In this document: one piece after another, positions 30,679 through 38,938 of the stretch | How the letters are laid out: the number at the start of each line of letters is the position of its first letter | Numbering within the stretch: position 1 is the first letter of the stretch | DNA from: Chlamydiota bacterium | GTDB taxonomy: Bacteria; Actinomycetota; Thermoleophilia; Solirubrobacterales; Solirubrobacteraceae | DNA length: 41,405 nucleotides | Reading direction: 5' to 3' | Assembly (NCBI GenBank): GCA_903970125.1 | Contig: CAJCHW010000098.1 | Location: 1 to 41,405, forward strand | The notes under the pieces: model-generated | What the model was told of the DNA's origin: nothing | Seen by the model: the letters and a program-made list of their open reading frames with translations, nothing else | Database searches by the model: none | Made by a program: the position numbers and the translations under genes

Positions 30679-31593
30679 ATGCTGTGCGCAATGACGGCGG
30701 GGACGCAGGATGATGCGATCCAGGGCGCCAGCCGTGGCGCGGCATGGGGGGCTCCGGTACTGCGGGTCGCAGTTCTAGACCGCGACACCGGCTTTATCCA
30801 GGTGCTGTGCAAGCGGCTGGAGCGCATCGGCCTCGAGCATCGCGTGCTTGCCAGCCCCGTGCCGCTGGACCAGCTGGCCTCGATGCGCTTGAGCGCGCTG
30901 ATCGTCGATCTCACGGTGCTCGGCCCGCAGGCGTGGGAGTGGCTGCAGCGCGCGTGCGCCGAGTTGCCGGACCTCGGCGTGGTTGTGTGCACCGGGCCCT
31001 CGACGGTCGCCCAGCGTGTGCGCGGGCTGCGGCTGGGAGCAGACGACTGGATCTCAAAGCCGTGCCATCCCGAGGAGGTCATCGCGCGCGTCGAAGGCCT
31101 CGTCCGCCGCCGCAGCAATTCTTCCGGCAGGGCCGCAAAGGCACCTGTGAGCGCCGGCGAGCTTGAGATCCGCGGCGACCGTTTCCAGGCGTTCGTGCGG
31201 GGGCAGAGCCTGGACTTGACGCGGCGCGAGTTCGAGCTGATCGAGTTGCTTGCGGGCGCCGAAGGGCGCGTGCTTGAGCGGGAGGAGATCTATTCCCGGC
31301 TGTGGGGCTACGTGATGGTCCGCGGCGACCGCTCGGTTGACGTCTTCGTGCGCAAGCTGCGCCAAAAGCTCAAGGCAGCCTCGCCGGGCTGGCGCTACAT
31401 CCACACTCACTTTGGGATCGGGTACCGCTTTGCCGTCGAGGCAGCGGCCAAGCGCTCGGAGGCCGGCCTGCCCGAGGACATCCAGACCACGACCGACGTT
31501 CTCGCTGTCGATGTCGACGCGGTCGCCTTGGGCACGAGTCCCGAGCTCGAGGATCCCAACCTGCAGCTCGCCGGCCTAGCTCACACCGACTGA
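30679..31593 (+). CDS. PhoB-like OmpR-family response regulator
   Basis: About 304 residues; the start is uncertain (GTG 30673, ATG 30679 or ATG 30691), and 30679 is taken because CAGG lies 8 nt upstream. Receiver domain: acidic pair in VLDRDTG, phospho-acceptor Asp in ALIVDLTVLG, Thr in VVVCTG and Lys in WISKP. The output domain is a winged helix (LTRREFELIELL, DRSVDVFVRKLRQKL, YIHTHFGIGYRF). A 50-residue acidic tail follows. It lies directly after phoU and near several 11-bp repeats, so it is the best candidate for the phosphate regulator (PhoB/PhoP/RegX3 type). No histidine kinase is adjacent, as the next gene is convergent. Confidence 0.88.
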   Translation: MLCAMTAGTQDDAIQGASRGAAWGAPVLRVAVLDRDTGFIQVLCKRLERIGLEHRVLASPVPLDQLASMRLSALIVDLTVLGPQAWEWLQRACAELPDLGVVVCTGPSTVAQRVRGLRLGADDWISKPCHPEEVIARVEGLVRRRSNSSGRAAKAPVSAGELEIRGDRFQAFVRGQSLDLTRREFELIELLAGAEGRVLEREEIYSRLWGYVMVRGDRSVDVFVRKLRQKLKAASPGWRYIHTHFGIGYRFAVEAAAKRSEAGLPEDIQTTTDVLAVDVDAVALGTSPELEDPNLQLAGLAHTD

Positions 31594-31609
31594 GCCGGCG
31601 GCGGTAGCG

Positions 31610-32161
31610 TCAGACCTCGCTGAGCGCAACGCCCGCGATGTGCGCAAGCTCGCGAGGACGCGCGAGCAGCACCAGCTCGCCGGCATACCGCCCGTCACCG
31701 TCTGCGACGTGACCCGCAGCGCCGCTGGGGTTCAGCTCGTGGGCGTCAGAGACGTCGACCATCGCGATGCCGCCCTTCTTGAGCTTGATGTGAGCCCCGG
31801 TCAGTTGGCCGATCACGTCGGCGAGGCTCGGTTCGTGGCCGACCAGGAGCACGTGCGCATCAGGCGGGCGTGTCGCGAACAGCGCCAGCGCTCCGACGGC
31901 GTCAAAGCCGATCGAAAGAGGCTCCCAGATCTCGGCATGCAGGCCGTCGCCGTAGACCGCGCAGGCCAAGCGCGCGGTATCGAGCGCACGCACCCGCGGA
32001 CTTGTGAGCACGCAGTCAAGGCGTATTTCCAGCGCGCGTAATGCGGCACCGGCTGCTCGCGACTGCTGCTCGCCGCGCTCGGTCAGGGGCCGCATGGCAT
32101 CGGGTCGCTCTCCGTGAGGCTCGGCCTCCCCGTGGCGAAGCAGCCATAGTTGCTGGGCCAT
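31610..32161 (-). CDS. sixA: SixA-like phosphohistidine phosphatase
   Basis: A 183-residue histidine-phosphatase-family protein; the ATG at 32161 (MAQQLWLLRHGEAEP) is preferred over 32170. The catalytic RHGE is at residues 9-12, and the second half has LVGHEPSL with the second catalytic His. LTERGEQQSRAAG and TSPRVRALDTARL are further family motifs. SixA removes phosphate from protein histidines in two-component phosphorelay proteins. It is convergent with the response regulator (16 bp apart) and divergent from the CHAD-ppk operon across 52 bp. Confidence 0.9.
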   Translation of the reverse strand: MAQQLWLLRHGEAEPHGERPDAMRPLTERGEQQSRAAGAALRALEIRLDCVLTSPRVRALDTARLACAVYGDGLHAEIWEPLSIGFDAVGALALFATRPPDAHVLLVGHEPSLADVIGQLTGAHIKLKKGGIAMVDVSDAHELNPSGAAGHVADGDGRYAGELVLLARPRELAHIAGVALSEV

Positions 32162-32213
32162 CAACCACACAAGCTAGCACCACCTCGCGGCTGGCATTAA
32201 CCCGGTATTTGCG

Positions 32214-32777
32214 ATGCGCAGTAACGTTTTGAGCGTGGCACGAGCCCGACCGATTCCTGATCTCCACGCGCGGGACTCATACCGCAGCGTTGCCGCGAAG
32301 GTGGTGTCAGTGCGTGCCGAGGAGGTGTTCGCACGCGACGGCGAGGTGCTCGCAATCGACGACATCGACGCGCTTCACGACATGCGCGTGGCAACGCGCC
32401 GGTTGCGCGCGGCGCTTGAGATCTTCGGCCCGTGTCTGCCGCGGCGCAGCTGCGCTGCCGCGCTGGCCGAGATCAAGCAGCTCGCCGACGCACTGGGCGA
32501 GCGTCGCGACCGCGACGTCCAGATCCAGTGGCTAACTGAGTACGCGCAAGCGCGCTCGGGGGCGGAGAAGGCGGCGGTGCTGGGTCTCGTTTGGCGCCTG
32601 CGCGACGAGCAGACGACGGCGAACGAGGTTTTGGCCCGGACGCTTGCACAGGTTCATGAGTCAGACCTGCGTGGCCGTCTGCAGAAGCTCGCGCGACGGG
32701 CCGATGGCCACGCGGCCAAGCGCCGTCGTCACGGCCACGGCCACGCCGGCGCACGATCGGCGAACGGACAGCGATGA
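32214..32777 (+). CDS. CHAD-domain protein, first half-size copy
   Basis: A 187-residue helical protein with the CHAD signature ALHDMRVATRRLRAALEIFG (about residues 52-71). Its conserved His and Arg residues form the basic surface that binds polyphosphate in this family. A second motif, LGERRDRDVQIQWL, matches the CHAD RD-x-D region. The C-terminus is Lys/Arg/His-rich. CHAD domains usually contain two helical bundles in one chain of roughly 250-300 residues; here only one is present. It overlaps the next gene by 4 bp and starts the CHAD-CHAD-ppk operon. Confidence 0.88.
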   Translation: MRSNVLSVARARPIPDLHARDSYRSVAAKVVSVRAEEVFARDGEVLAIDDIDALHDMRVATRRLRAALEIFGPCLPRRSCAAALAEIKQLADALGERRDRDVQIQWLTEYAQARSGAEKAAVLGLVWRLRDEQTTANEVLARTLAQVHESDLRGRLQKLARRADGHAAKRRRHGHGHAGARSANGQR

Positions 32778-33328
32778 AGGCCAAGCGCGTGCACGGGCTG
32801 CACCCTGACGCGCCGATGTTCGTCAACGCGGCAAAGATCGTGCGCGCACGCACAGAGGAGCTCTACGCGCTGGCGCCAAACGCACTGGATGAGAGCAACG
32901 CCAAAGCGCTGCACGACATGCGCATCGCGGCCAAGCGCCTGCGCTACGTGCTCGAGCTGACAGGCTTCTGCTTTGGCCCGTATGGCGCCAAGGCGGCTCG
33001 GCGCATGCGCGAGCTACAGGACGCGATCGGTGCGGTCCACGACTGTGACGTGTTTGAGCCCCGTGTGCGCGCCGACATTGGCACGCTGCGCGCCGAGGAT
33101 GCGCGCAGGCTCGCGGCTGGAGCGCTTGCAAACGGCGGCGAACCGGCAGCGGTGCCGCGCGCTCGCCGCGCGACATACGGCGCGCTTGAGGCGCTCGCGA
33201 TCGATCAACAGGCTCGCCGGGCGATCCTCTTTGCCCAGTTTCGCAAACGCTGGGCGGCGATCGAGCGCTCCGACTTTCGCGATCGGCTGCTGGCGGCGCT
33301 TGAGCAGCCACCCACCGACGCCGCATAA
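32774..33328 (+). CDS. CHAD-domain protein, second half-size copy
   Basis: A 184-residue protein whose ATG overlaps the previous stop (ATGA). The motif ALHDMRIAAKRLRYVLELTG (about 45-64) repeats the one in the first CHAD gene, and LQDAIGAVHDCDVF is its second motif. It ends with TAATG, sharing its stop with the start of ppk. The pair looks like one full CHAD protein divided into two cistrons. Polyphosphate binding is expected from the family and from the ppk neighbour. Confidence 0.88.
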   Translation: MKAKRVHGLHPDAPMFVNAAKIVRARTEELYALAPNALDESNAKALHDMRIAAKRLRYVLELTGFCFGPYGAKAARRMRELQDAIGAVHDCDVFEPRVRADIGTLRAEDARRLAAGALANGGEPAAVPRARRATYGALEALAIDQQARRAILFAQFRKRWAAIERSDFRDRLLAALEQPPTDAA

Positions 33329-35625
33329 TGGAGCGCGTGATGGATCCCGTTTCAGCGACCGCCGCCGCGGTCATAGCGCCACCGCCAGACACTGCCGGCA
33401 CGCCGCCTGCGCCTGCGACCGAGCCGAACGCGCAGCCGACCACCGATTCGAGCCTGTCTGACCCCAAGCTCTACATCAACCGCGAGCTCTCCTGGCTTGC
33501 GTTTAACAAGCGCGTGTTGGAACTGGCCGAAGACCAGCGCGTGCCTCTGCTTGAGCGGGTGCGCTTCTGCTCGATCTACACGTCAAACCTCGACGAGTAC
33601 TACATGGTGCGCGTCGCCGGCCTCTACGATCAGATCGAGGCCGGTGTGGCCAGTGCGACCCAGGACGGCCGCAGCCCGCTCGACATCATCGCGGGCATCC
33701 GCGAGCAGGTGCTTGAGCTCTCTGACCAGCTGTGCAGCTGCTTTGCCGAGCAGCTGCTGCCGGCGCTGGAGGCGCACGACATCCACGTGGTGTCGGCTGA
33801 CAGCCTGAGCGCCGGACAGCGCGCGCACCTGGCGGAGCATTTCGGCCAGGTCATCTTCCCCGCGCTGACACCGCTGGCGGTCGCGCCGGGGCGCCCGTTT
33901 CCCTACATCTCAAACCTGTCGCTGAGCCTGGCGGTGCTGGTGCGCGACCCGGTCTCCGGCCAGAGCGTGTTCGCGCGCGTGAAGGTTCCCACGGAGAACC
34001 TGCCGCGGTTTGTCTCGATCCCGCCGGCCGCGGACGACGCCGGCGCCAAGGGGGCCGACGCAGTCACGCTGGTGGCCCTGGAGGAGGTCATCGCTGCGCA
34101 TCTCGATGCGCTGTTTCCGGGAATGGAGATCCTTGAGAGCGGCGTGTTCCGCGTCACTCGCGACGCCGACCTGGAGGTCTCCGACGACGCGGCCGACCTG
34201 CTGCAGGCGGTCGAGGACGAGCTGCGGCGGAGGCGCTTTGGCGAAGTTGTCCGCGTCGAGGTCTCCTCGGAGTGCTCGGCCGAACTGCGCCAAGAGCTCG
34301 CGGTCCAGCTGGAGGTGCGCGATGCCGAGGTCTACCCGGTGAAAGGCCTTTTGGACATGCGTGGCCTTGAGGAGATCGCGCGTCTGCCAGGACCCGCGGA
34401 CCTGCGCTACCCACCGTTTGCGGGCACCACGCCGCCGCAGCTGCTGCGCCAAGAGGACGGCAAGCCCGACGTGCTGGGGGCGATGCGTGAGGGCGACGTG
34501 CTCGTGCACCACCCCTATGACTCCTTCGCCAGCTCCGTGGAGCGGTTTGTCGAGCAGGCCGTAGCCGACCCCAATGTGCTCGCGATCAAGCAGACTGTGT
34601 ACCGCACCAGCGATGACTCACGGCTGGTGCCGGCGCTGATCGAGGCCACCGAACGCGGCAAGCAGGCCGTGGCGCTGGTCGAGCTGCAGGCGCGCTTTGA
34701 CGAGCGCCGCAACATCCAGTGGGCGCGCGCGATGGAGGACTCCGGCGTGCACGTGGTCTATGGCCAGCCGTCACTGAAGACCCACGTCAAGTGTGTGCTC
34801 GTGGTCAGGCGCGAGGGCGACGGGGTCCGTAACTACGTGCACGTGGGCACAGGCAACTACAACTCCGCCACGGCTCGCCTGTACACGGACTTCGGGCTGT
34901 TCTCCACGGACACCGAGCTCAGCGCCGACGTGGCGGACATGTTCAACTACATGACCGGCTACGGCCGCCCGCTGCACTATCGCCGCGTGCTGATGGCGCC
35001 CGGCAACCTGCGCGACGGCATCCTCGCCGAGATCGCGGCCACGGTCGCCGCGCATAGCCCCGAGCACCCTGCGAGGATCGCGATGAAGATGAACGCGCTC
35101 GTCGACGGCCGGTGCATCCGCGCGCTGTACGGGGCATCCCAGGCCGGCGTGCGGGTCGATCTCAACGTGCGCGGCATCTGCTGCTTGCGGCCGGGGATCC
35201 CGGGAGTCTCCGAGAACATCCGCGTCGTCTCAATCGTCGGACGCCTGCTTGAGCACTCTCGCGTGTACGCCTTCCAACGCAACGGCGAGGACACCGTCTA
35301 TATCGCGTCCGCCGACCTGATGCCCCGCAACCTCGATCACCGCGTGGAGATGGCGGTGCCGATCGCGCGCCCCGAGCTGCGCGCAGAGCTAATGGATGTG
35401 CTCGAACGCGCCTTTGCCGACAATCAGAGCGCGTGGGATCTGGACAGCAGTGGTGTGTGGCACCGGCTCTCACCGAGGCCAGGCACAAAACCCCGCAGCC
35501 TGCAGGGGGAGCTGCTCGAGCTACACACCAAGCGTGCCGGCGACGACCGCCCAGCCAATCGCAGCGGCGATTCCGACGCTCAGGCCGGCGCCGGCGACAC
35601 CGTGTCCAACGCGGCGCGCAGCTGA
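33328..35625 (+). CDS. ppk1: Polyphosphate kinase Ppk1
   Basis: A 765-residue enzyme that makes polyphosphate from ATP reversibly. After a disordered Pro/Ala-rich N-terminus of about 45 residues comes the N-terminal domain (YINRELSWLAFNKRVLELA, RVRFCSIYTSNLDEYYMVRV) and then the phospholipase-D-like catalytic half. The autophosphorylated His lies in LKTHVKCVLVV (about residue 485) and the second HKD-like motif in NLDHRVEMAVP (about residue 668). YHVGTGNYN-like VHVGTGNYNSATARLYTD is the classic Ppk motif. Its start overlaps the CHAD stop, so CHAD and Ppk are probably made together. Its last 46 bp overlap the convergent peroxiredoxin gene. Confidence 0.97.
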   Translation: MERVMDPVSATAAAVIAPPPDTAGTPPAPATEPNAQPTTDSSLSDPKLYINRELSWLAFNKRVLELAEDQRVPLLERVRFCSIYTSNLDEYYMVRVAGLYDQIEAGVASATQDGRSPLDIIAGIREQVLELSDQLCSCFAEQLLPALEAHDIHVVSADSLSAGQRAHLAEHFGQVIFPALTPLAVAPGRPFPYISNLSLSLAVLVRDPVSGQSVFARVKVPTENLPRFVSIPPAADDAGAKGADAVTLVALEEVIAAHLDALFPGMEILESGVFRVTRDADLEVSDDAADLLQAVEDELRRRRFGEVVRVEVSSECSAELRQELAVQLEVRDAEVYPVKGLLDMRGLEEIARLPGPADLRYPPFAGTTPPQLLRQEDGKPDVLGAMREGDVLVHHPYDSFASSVERFVEQAVADPNVLAIKQTVYRTSDDSRLVPALIEATERGKQAVALVELQARFDERRNIQWARAMEDSGVHVVYGQPSLKTHVKCVLVVRREGDGVRNYVHVGTGNYNSATARLYTDFGLFSTDTELSADVADMFNYMTGYGRPLHYRRVLMAPGNLRDGILAEIAATVAAHSPEHPARIAMKMNALVDGRCIRALYGASQAGVRVDLNVRGICCLRPGIPGVSENIRVVSIVGRLLEHSRVYAFQRNGEDTVYIASADLMPRNLDHRVEMAVPIARPELRAELMDVLERAFADNQSAWDLDSSGVWHRLSPRPGTKPRSLQGELLELHTKRAGDDRPANRSGDSDAQAGAGDTVSNAARS

Positions 35626-36056
35626 TCTACGGACTGGTAGTCCAGTCCCAGCAGATGGTCGTGGCGGTAGCGCACGATTCCCTGCTCGTCGACCACAATC
35701 ACAGCGCGCTTTGTGCCCATCCGTCCGTGCGCGCCGTAGGCCTTGGCCACCTCTGAGCCGGCGTCGGCCAGCAGCGGAACGGTGAGCGAGTTCTTTGCCA
35801 TGAACTGCTCGTGGGATCCGACGTCCTGCGCGGAGATCCCTACGACCGTTGCCTGCAGCGCGGCAAAGTCATCGGCACGGTCACGGTAGGAGCAGAACTG
35901 GCGTGTGCACACGGGCGTGTTGTCACCCGGGTAAAACAGCAGCACCACGCGCTCGCCGCGGTGATCGGACAGCCGGAACGGCCCCCCGGTGCCTGGCAAA
36001 TCGAAGTCAGGCGCGGGCTCACCGATCTGGGGCTTGGGTGCCACGCCGTCCAGCAT
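35580..36056 (-). CDS. bcp: PrxQ/Bcp-type thiol peroxiredoxin
   Basis: A 158-residue product from ATG 36056 (GTG at 36062 also possible). It opens with PQIGEPAPDFDLPGTGG, and the peroxidatic and resolving cysteines lie in TPVCTRQFC, five residues apart, the PrxQ/Bcp arrangement. FYPGDNTP is the usual active-site approach. It reduces peroxides using thioredoxin-like donors in the cytoplasm. The longer open frame back to 36320 is rejected because it would cross the start of the divergent lipoprotein gene. The 3' end overlaps ppk by 46 bp. Confidence 0.93.
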   Translation of the reverse strand: MLDGVAPKPQIGEPAPDFDLPGTGGPFRLSDHRGERVVLLFYPGDNTPVCTRQFCSYRDRADDFAALQATVVGISAQDVGSHEQFMAKNSLTVPLLADAGSEVAKAYGAHGRMGTKRAVIVVDEQGIVRYRHDHLLGLDYQSVDQLRAALDTVSPAPA

Positions 36057-36084
36057 ATCCACCAGGTGCGCTAGAACTGGACTG

Positions 36085-37599
36085 ATGCGTGCACGTCTCC
36101 AACGCGTGTCGGTGGCCTTGGTCGCGGCGACGTTCGCAAGCGCGTGCGGCACATCAAGCGCGCCGGCCAGCAGTTCTGTGGCCACGCAACCGGCCACGAG
36201 CGCCACGGGGGCGCAAGCGGCGGCCGCGCCGCAGCCGAGCCTGCTCAGCTGGCCCGAGTTCGGCCTCAATCCCCAGCGCACCGATGCCACGGGGGCGTCG
36301 ACGGGCATCACGCAAGCCAACGTGGGACACCTGCATCGGATGACACTGACGCTGCCGGGGACGGTGGACTCCTCGCCGATCTACCTCCACGAAGCTACAG
36401 TCGACGGCGCCACGCACGATGTCGTCGTCGTCACCACCACGTACGGCAAAACGCTGGCAATCGACGCGAACACGGGCAAGACCCTGTGGACCTTTACACC
36501 GCCCGGGTACGCCGGATGGGCCGGGTCGCCACAGATCACCACGGCAACTCCGGTCGCCGACCCCGACGGCCAGTTCATCTACGCGTCCTCGCCCAACGGG
36601 CTCGTGCACAAGCTGTCGCTCGCCAACGGCACCGAGGACGCAAGTGGCACCTGGCCTGCCCGAGTCACGCTCGAACCCAAGCACGAGAAGATCGCGGCGG
36701 CGCTGAACATCGATGGCCCCTACCTGCTCGTGGTCACTGGTGGCTACATCGGCGATATCCCTCCCTACCAGGGGCACGTGGCAGTGATCGACCGCTCAAG
36801 CGGCCACGTGCGCGCGATCTTCAACACGCTGTGCGCCAACCGCCACCGGCTGATCGTGCCCTCGACCTGTTCAGCCAGCGATTCCGCGATCTGGGCGCGG
36901 GCAGGCGCCGTCGTGGAGCAGGGCGGCAAGCGCATCCTCGTGGGCACTGGCAACGCCCCCTACAACGGCACCACAAACTTCGGCGATTCCTGGCTTGAGC
37001 TGACCGTGCCGCAGCTGTCGCTGCGCCAGGTGTTCACCCCCACCAACGAGGAAGAACTCAACAACGATGACGGCGATCTGGGCACCGGTGGACCGGCGCT
37101 GCTCAGCTCCCAGTTGGTGCTTGTCGGTGGCAAGGACGGGTTGCTGCGCGTGCTGGACCTCGCCCACATCGACGGACATCCGCCGTCTTCGCACCATGTC
37201 CTCGGCGGCGAACTCCAAACCCTGCCCACACCCGGCGGAGGGCAGCTGATCACCCAGCCGGCGATCTCCCATCAGGGTGGGCACACCACGGCGTTCGTGG
37301 CCGAGTCGTCGGGCACCGCCGCATACGCGCTGCGGGGCAGCCGGATCTACAAGCTTTGGGAAAACTCCACGGCGGGCACCAGCCCGGTGTTGGCGGGCGG
37401 TCTGCTCTATGTCTACGAACCGTCCGGCGGCGGGATCAACGTCTATGAGCCTGGCTCGGCGCACGCGATCGCAACGCTGCCGGGGTCCTCGGGTCACTGG
37501 AACAGCCCAATCGTGGCCGACGATCACGTGATCGAGCCCGAGGGCAACGCCAACGAACACGCCACCAGCGGCACGATCGACATCTTCTCGGTGAGCTGA
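36085..37599 (+). CDS. PQQ-type beta-propeller lipoprotein
   Basis: A 504-residue product from ATG 36085, with a signal peptide ending in a lipobox-like ASAC (about residues 18-21). PQQ-enzyme-type blade repeats are visible: DVVVVTTTYGKTLAIDANTGKTLWTF, FIYASSPNGLVHKLSLANG, and later segments such as GGLLYVYEPSGGGINVYEPG. It resembles BamB/quinoprotein-like beta-propellers, but no cofactor-binding or catalytic residues were recognised. Probably an extracellular binding or assembly protein. Only 28 bp separate it from the divergent peroxiredoxin start. Confidence 0.85.
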   Translation: MRARLQRVSVALVAATFASACGTSSAPASSSVATQPATSATGAQAAAAPQPSLLSWPEFGLNPQRTDATGASTGITQANVGHLHRMTLTLPGTVDSSPIYLHEATVDGATHDVVVVTTTYGKTLAIDANTGKTLWTFTPPGYAGWAGSPQITTATPVADPDGQFIYASSPNGLVHKLSLANGTEDASGTWPARVTLEPKHEKIAAALNIDGPYLLVVTGGYIGDIPPYQGHVAVIDRSSGHVRAIFNTLCANRHRLIVPSTCSASDSAIWARAGAVVEQGGKRILVGTGNAPYNGTTNFGDSWLELTVPQLSLRQVFTPTNEEELNNDDGDLGTGGPALLSSQLVLVGGKDGLLRVLDLAHIDGHPPSSHHVLGGELQTLPTPGGGQLITQPAISHQGGHTTAFVAESSGTAAYALRGSRIYKLWENSTAGTSPVLAGGLLYVYEPSGGGINVYEPGSAHAIATLPGSSGHWNSPIVADDHVIEPEGNANEHATSGTIDIFSVS

Positions 37600-37635
37600 A
37601 GCGCTGCGGCAGCCCGCAACCGGTGGGCAAGCTGG

Positions 37636-38109
37636 CTAATCGGCACAGTCGCGGCAGCGCCCGCGCAGCACGATCTCGTGCTCTGAGACCGCCAGCGGAA
37701 CCCGCTCGCTAAGCCCGACAATGGCCCGCTCCAGCCGCTGGTCGGAAAACGGCGTGACGGCGCCGCAGTCGTTGCACACAAGATGGTGATGGTGGTGCTC
37801 GGCGGGCCGCACGGGCTCGTACCGGACCATCGCCTGGCCGGTCGCGACGCGTTGCACGAGCCCCAGACGCTCGAGCTCGTCGAGGATCCGGTAGATGCTC
37901 GCGCGGCTGACGGGTCGTAGCGATCCCGCAGCGGATCTCGCTGAGCGCCCACCCGCGCGGCCCAGCTCCTGCTCGATCTCAATCGCGGTCAGCGCGCACG
38001 GCTGGCGGTCCAGCAACTCCAGGACCGCGCGCCTGGCGCCTCCCCGCCGGTATCCCGCGGCACCGAGTGAGCGCTCGGCGCGATCTGTCCAAGAGCCGCC
38101 GGTGTCCAC
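37636..38109 (-). CDS. zur: Fur-family metalloregulator, probably Zur
   Basis: A 157-residue Fur-family protein with a GTG start directly after the permease stop (TGAGTG). The winged helix includes RASIYRILDELERLGLVQRV. The metal-binding part carries a His run in EHHHHHLVCNDCG, and the C-terminal CRDC completes the CxxC pair of the structural zinc site. It is the last gene of a zinc/manganese ABC operon, so Zur is more likely than Fur; metal choice is inferred from context. A Gly/Ser/Arg-rich insertion (GRAGGRSARSAAGS) lies just before the recognition helix. The preceding gene gap is 0 bp. Confidence 0.85.
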   Translation of the reverse strand: MDTGGSWTDRAERSLGAAGYRRGGARRAVLELLDRQPCALTAIEIEQELGRAGGRSARSAAGSLRPVSRASIYRILDELERLGLVQRVATGQAMVRYEPVRPAEHHHHHLVCNDCGAVTPFSDQRLERAIVGLSERVPLAVSEHEIVLRGRCRDCAD

Positions 38110-38937
38110 TCAGGCACCTGCCGCAGCGGTTGTAGCGCTGACAAGCCCGCCGCCGGAGCGCCAGCCGGCAAAGCCGCGACCGACCGCATAAAGCGCCGCC
38201 GACACCGTTCCTACGAAGAAACCGACGGGGTAGTTGGTCGCGTAGGAGGCCGCAATCGCCGTCCACACGGTCAGGAGCGCGAGCGCTACCGAGAGCCACA
38301 TCGCCTGCGCCGGACGGCTCACCAGCGAGCGTGCCGCCGCCGGCGGGCCAATCATCAGACTGAAAATCAAAAGCGTGCCGACCACGGGAACGGTCATCGT
38401 GCTCGCGAGCGCGACCACCGCCAGAAACAAGAGCTCGACGCCGAAGGCGGAGATCCCGCGCGCCTCGCCGACCTCAGTCAACACGGAGGAGAGCATCATG
38501 CGCCGGTACAGCACCGCGACAGCCACCACACACAAGGCGGCAAGCGCGGCAGTCGGAATCAGCTCGTTGGTGCTGACCCCCAGCACCTCGCCGAACAGCA
38601 GCGAGTAGGTCTCCGCTGCGTACTGCGTCGTGAAGCTCAAGAACAGCCCGCCGAGCCCGAGCATGGTCACCAGCGCCAGCGCAGTGACGGCGTCGCGGCG
38701 GCCGCGGCGGCCCATGACGCCAATCGACAGCGCGCCGACGAGCGAGAACACGCCGAGGCCAAAAAGTGTGCTGATGCCCAGCAGACTGGCACCGGCAGCG
38801 CCGGCAAAGGACCCGTTGGGGACCGCGTGGGCAACGAAGGCCGAGCCGCGAAGCACGGTAAAGAAGCCGACGACCCCGGCGACGACCGCGACGATGCTCG
38901 CCACCTCCCAGGCGTTGACCATGAAGCCGCTGAACAC
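38110..38937 (-). CDS. znuB: Zinc/manganese ABC transporter permease (second)
   Basis: A membrane protein of about 275 residues in the ABC-3 permease family. The start is uncertain: GTG 38937 with GAGG upstream is used; GTG 38952 overlaps the previous gene and ATG 38922 is also possible. Hydrophobic helices span most of the protein, with FFTVLRGSAFVAHAVPNGSFAG early and FSLMIGPPAAARSLVSRP late, both typical of ZnuB/MntB proteins. It is paired with the preceding permease, so the channel may be a heterodimer. It lies immediately before zur. Confidence 0.88.
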   Translation of the reverse strand: MFSGFMVNAWEVASIVAVVAGVVGFFTVLRGSAFVAHAVPNGSFAGAAGASLLGISTLFGLGVFSLVGALSIGVMGRRGRRDAVTALALVTMLGLGGLFLSFTTQYAAETYSLLFGEVLGVSTNELIPTAALAALCVVAVAVLYRRMMLSSVLTEVGEARGISAFGVELLFLAVVALASTMTVPVVGTLLIFSLMIGPPAAARSLVSRPAQAMWLSVALALLTVWTAIAASYATNYPVGFFVGTVSAALYAVGRGFAGWRSGGGLVSATTAAAGA

Positions 38938-38938
38938 G

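Noticed and set aside
35989-36084. Longer start for the PQQ-type lipoprotein
   Set aside because: The extra residues run through the peroxiredoxin gene and would bury the lipobox; ATG 36085 puts the signal peptide at the N-terminus.
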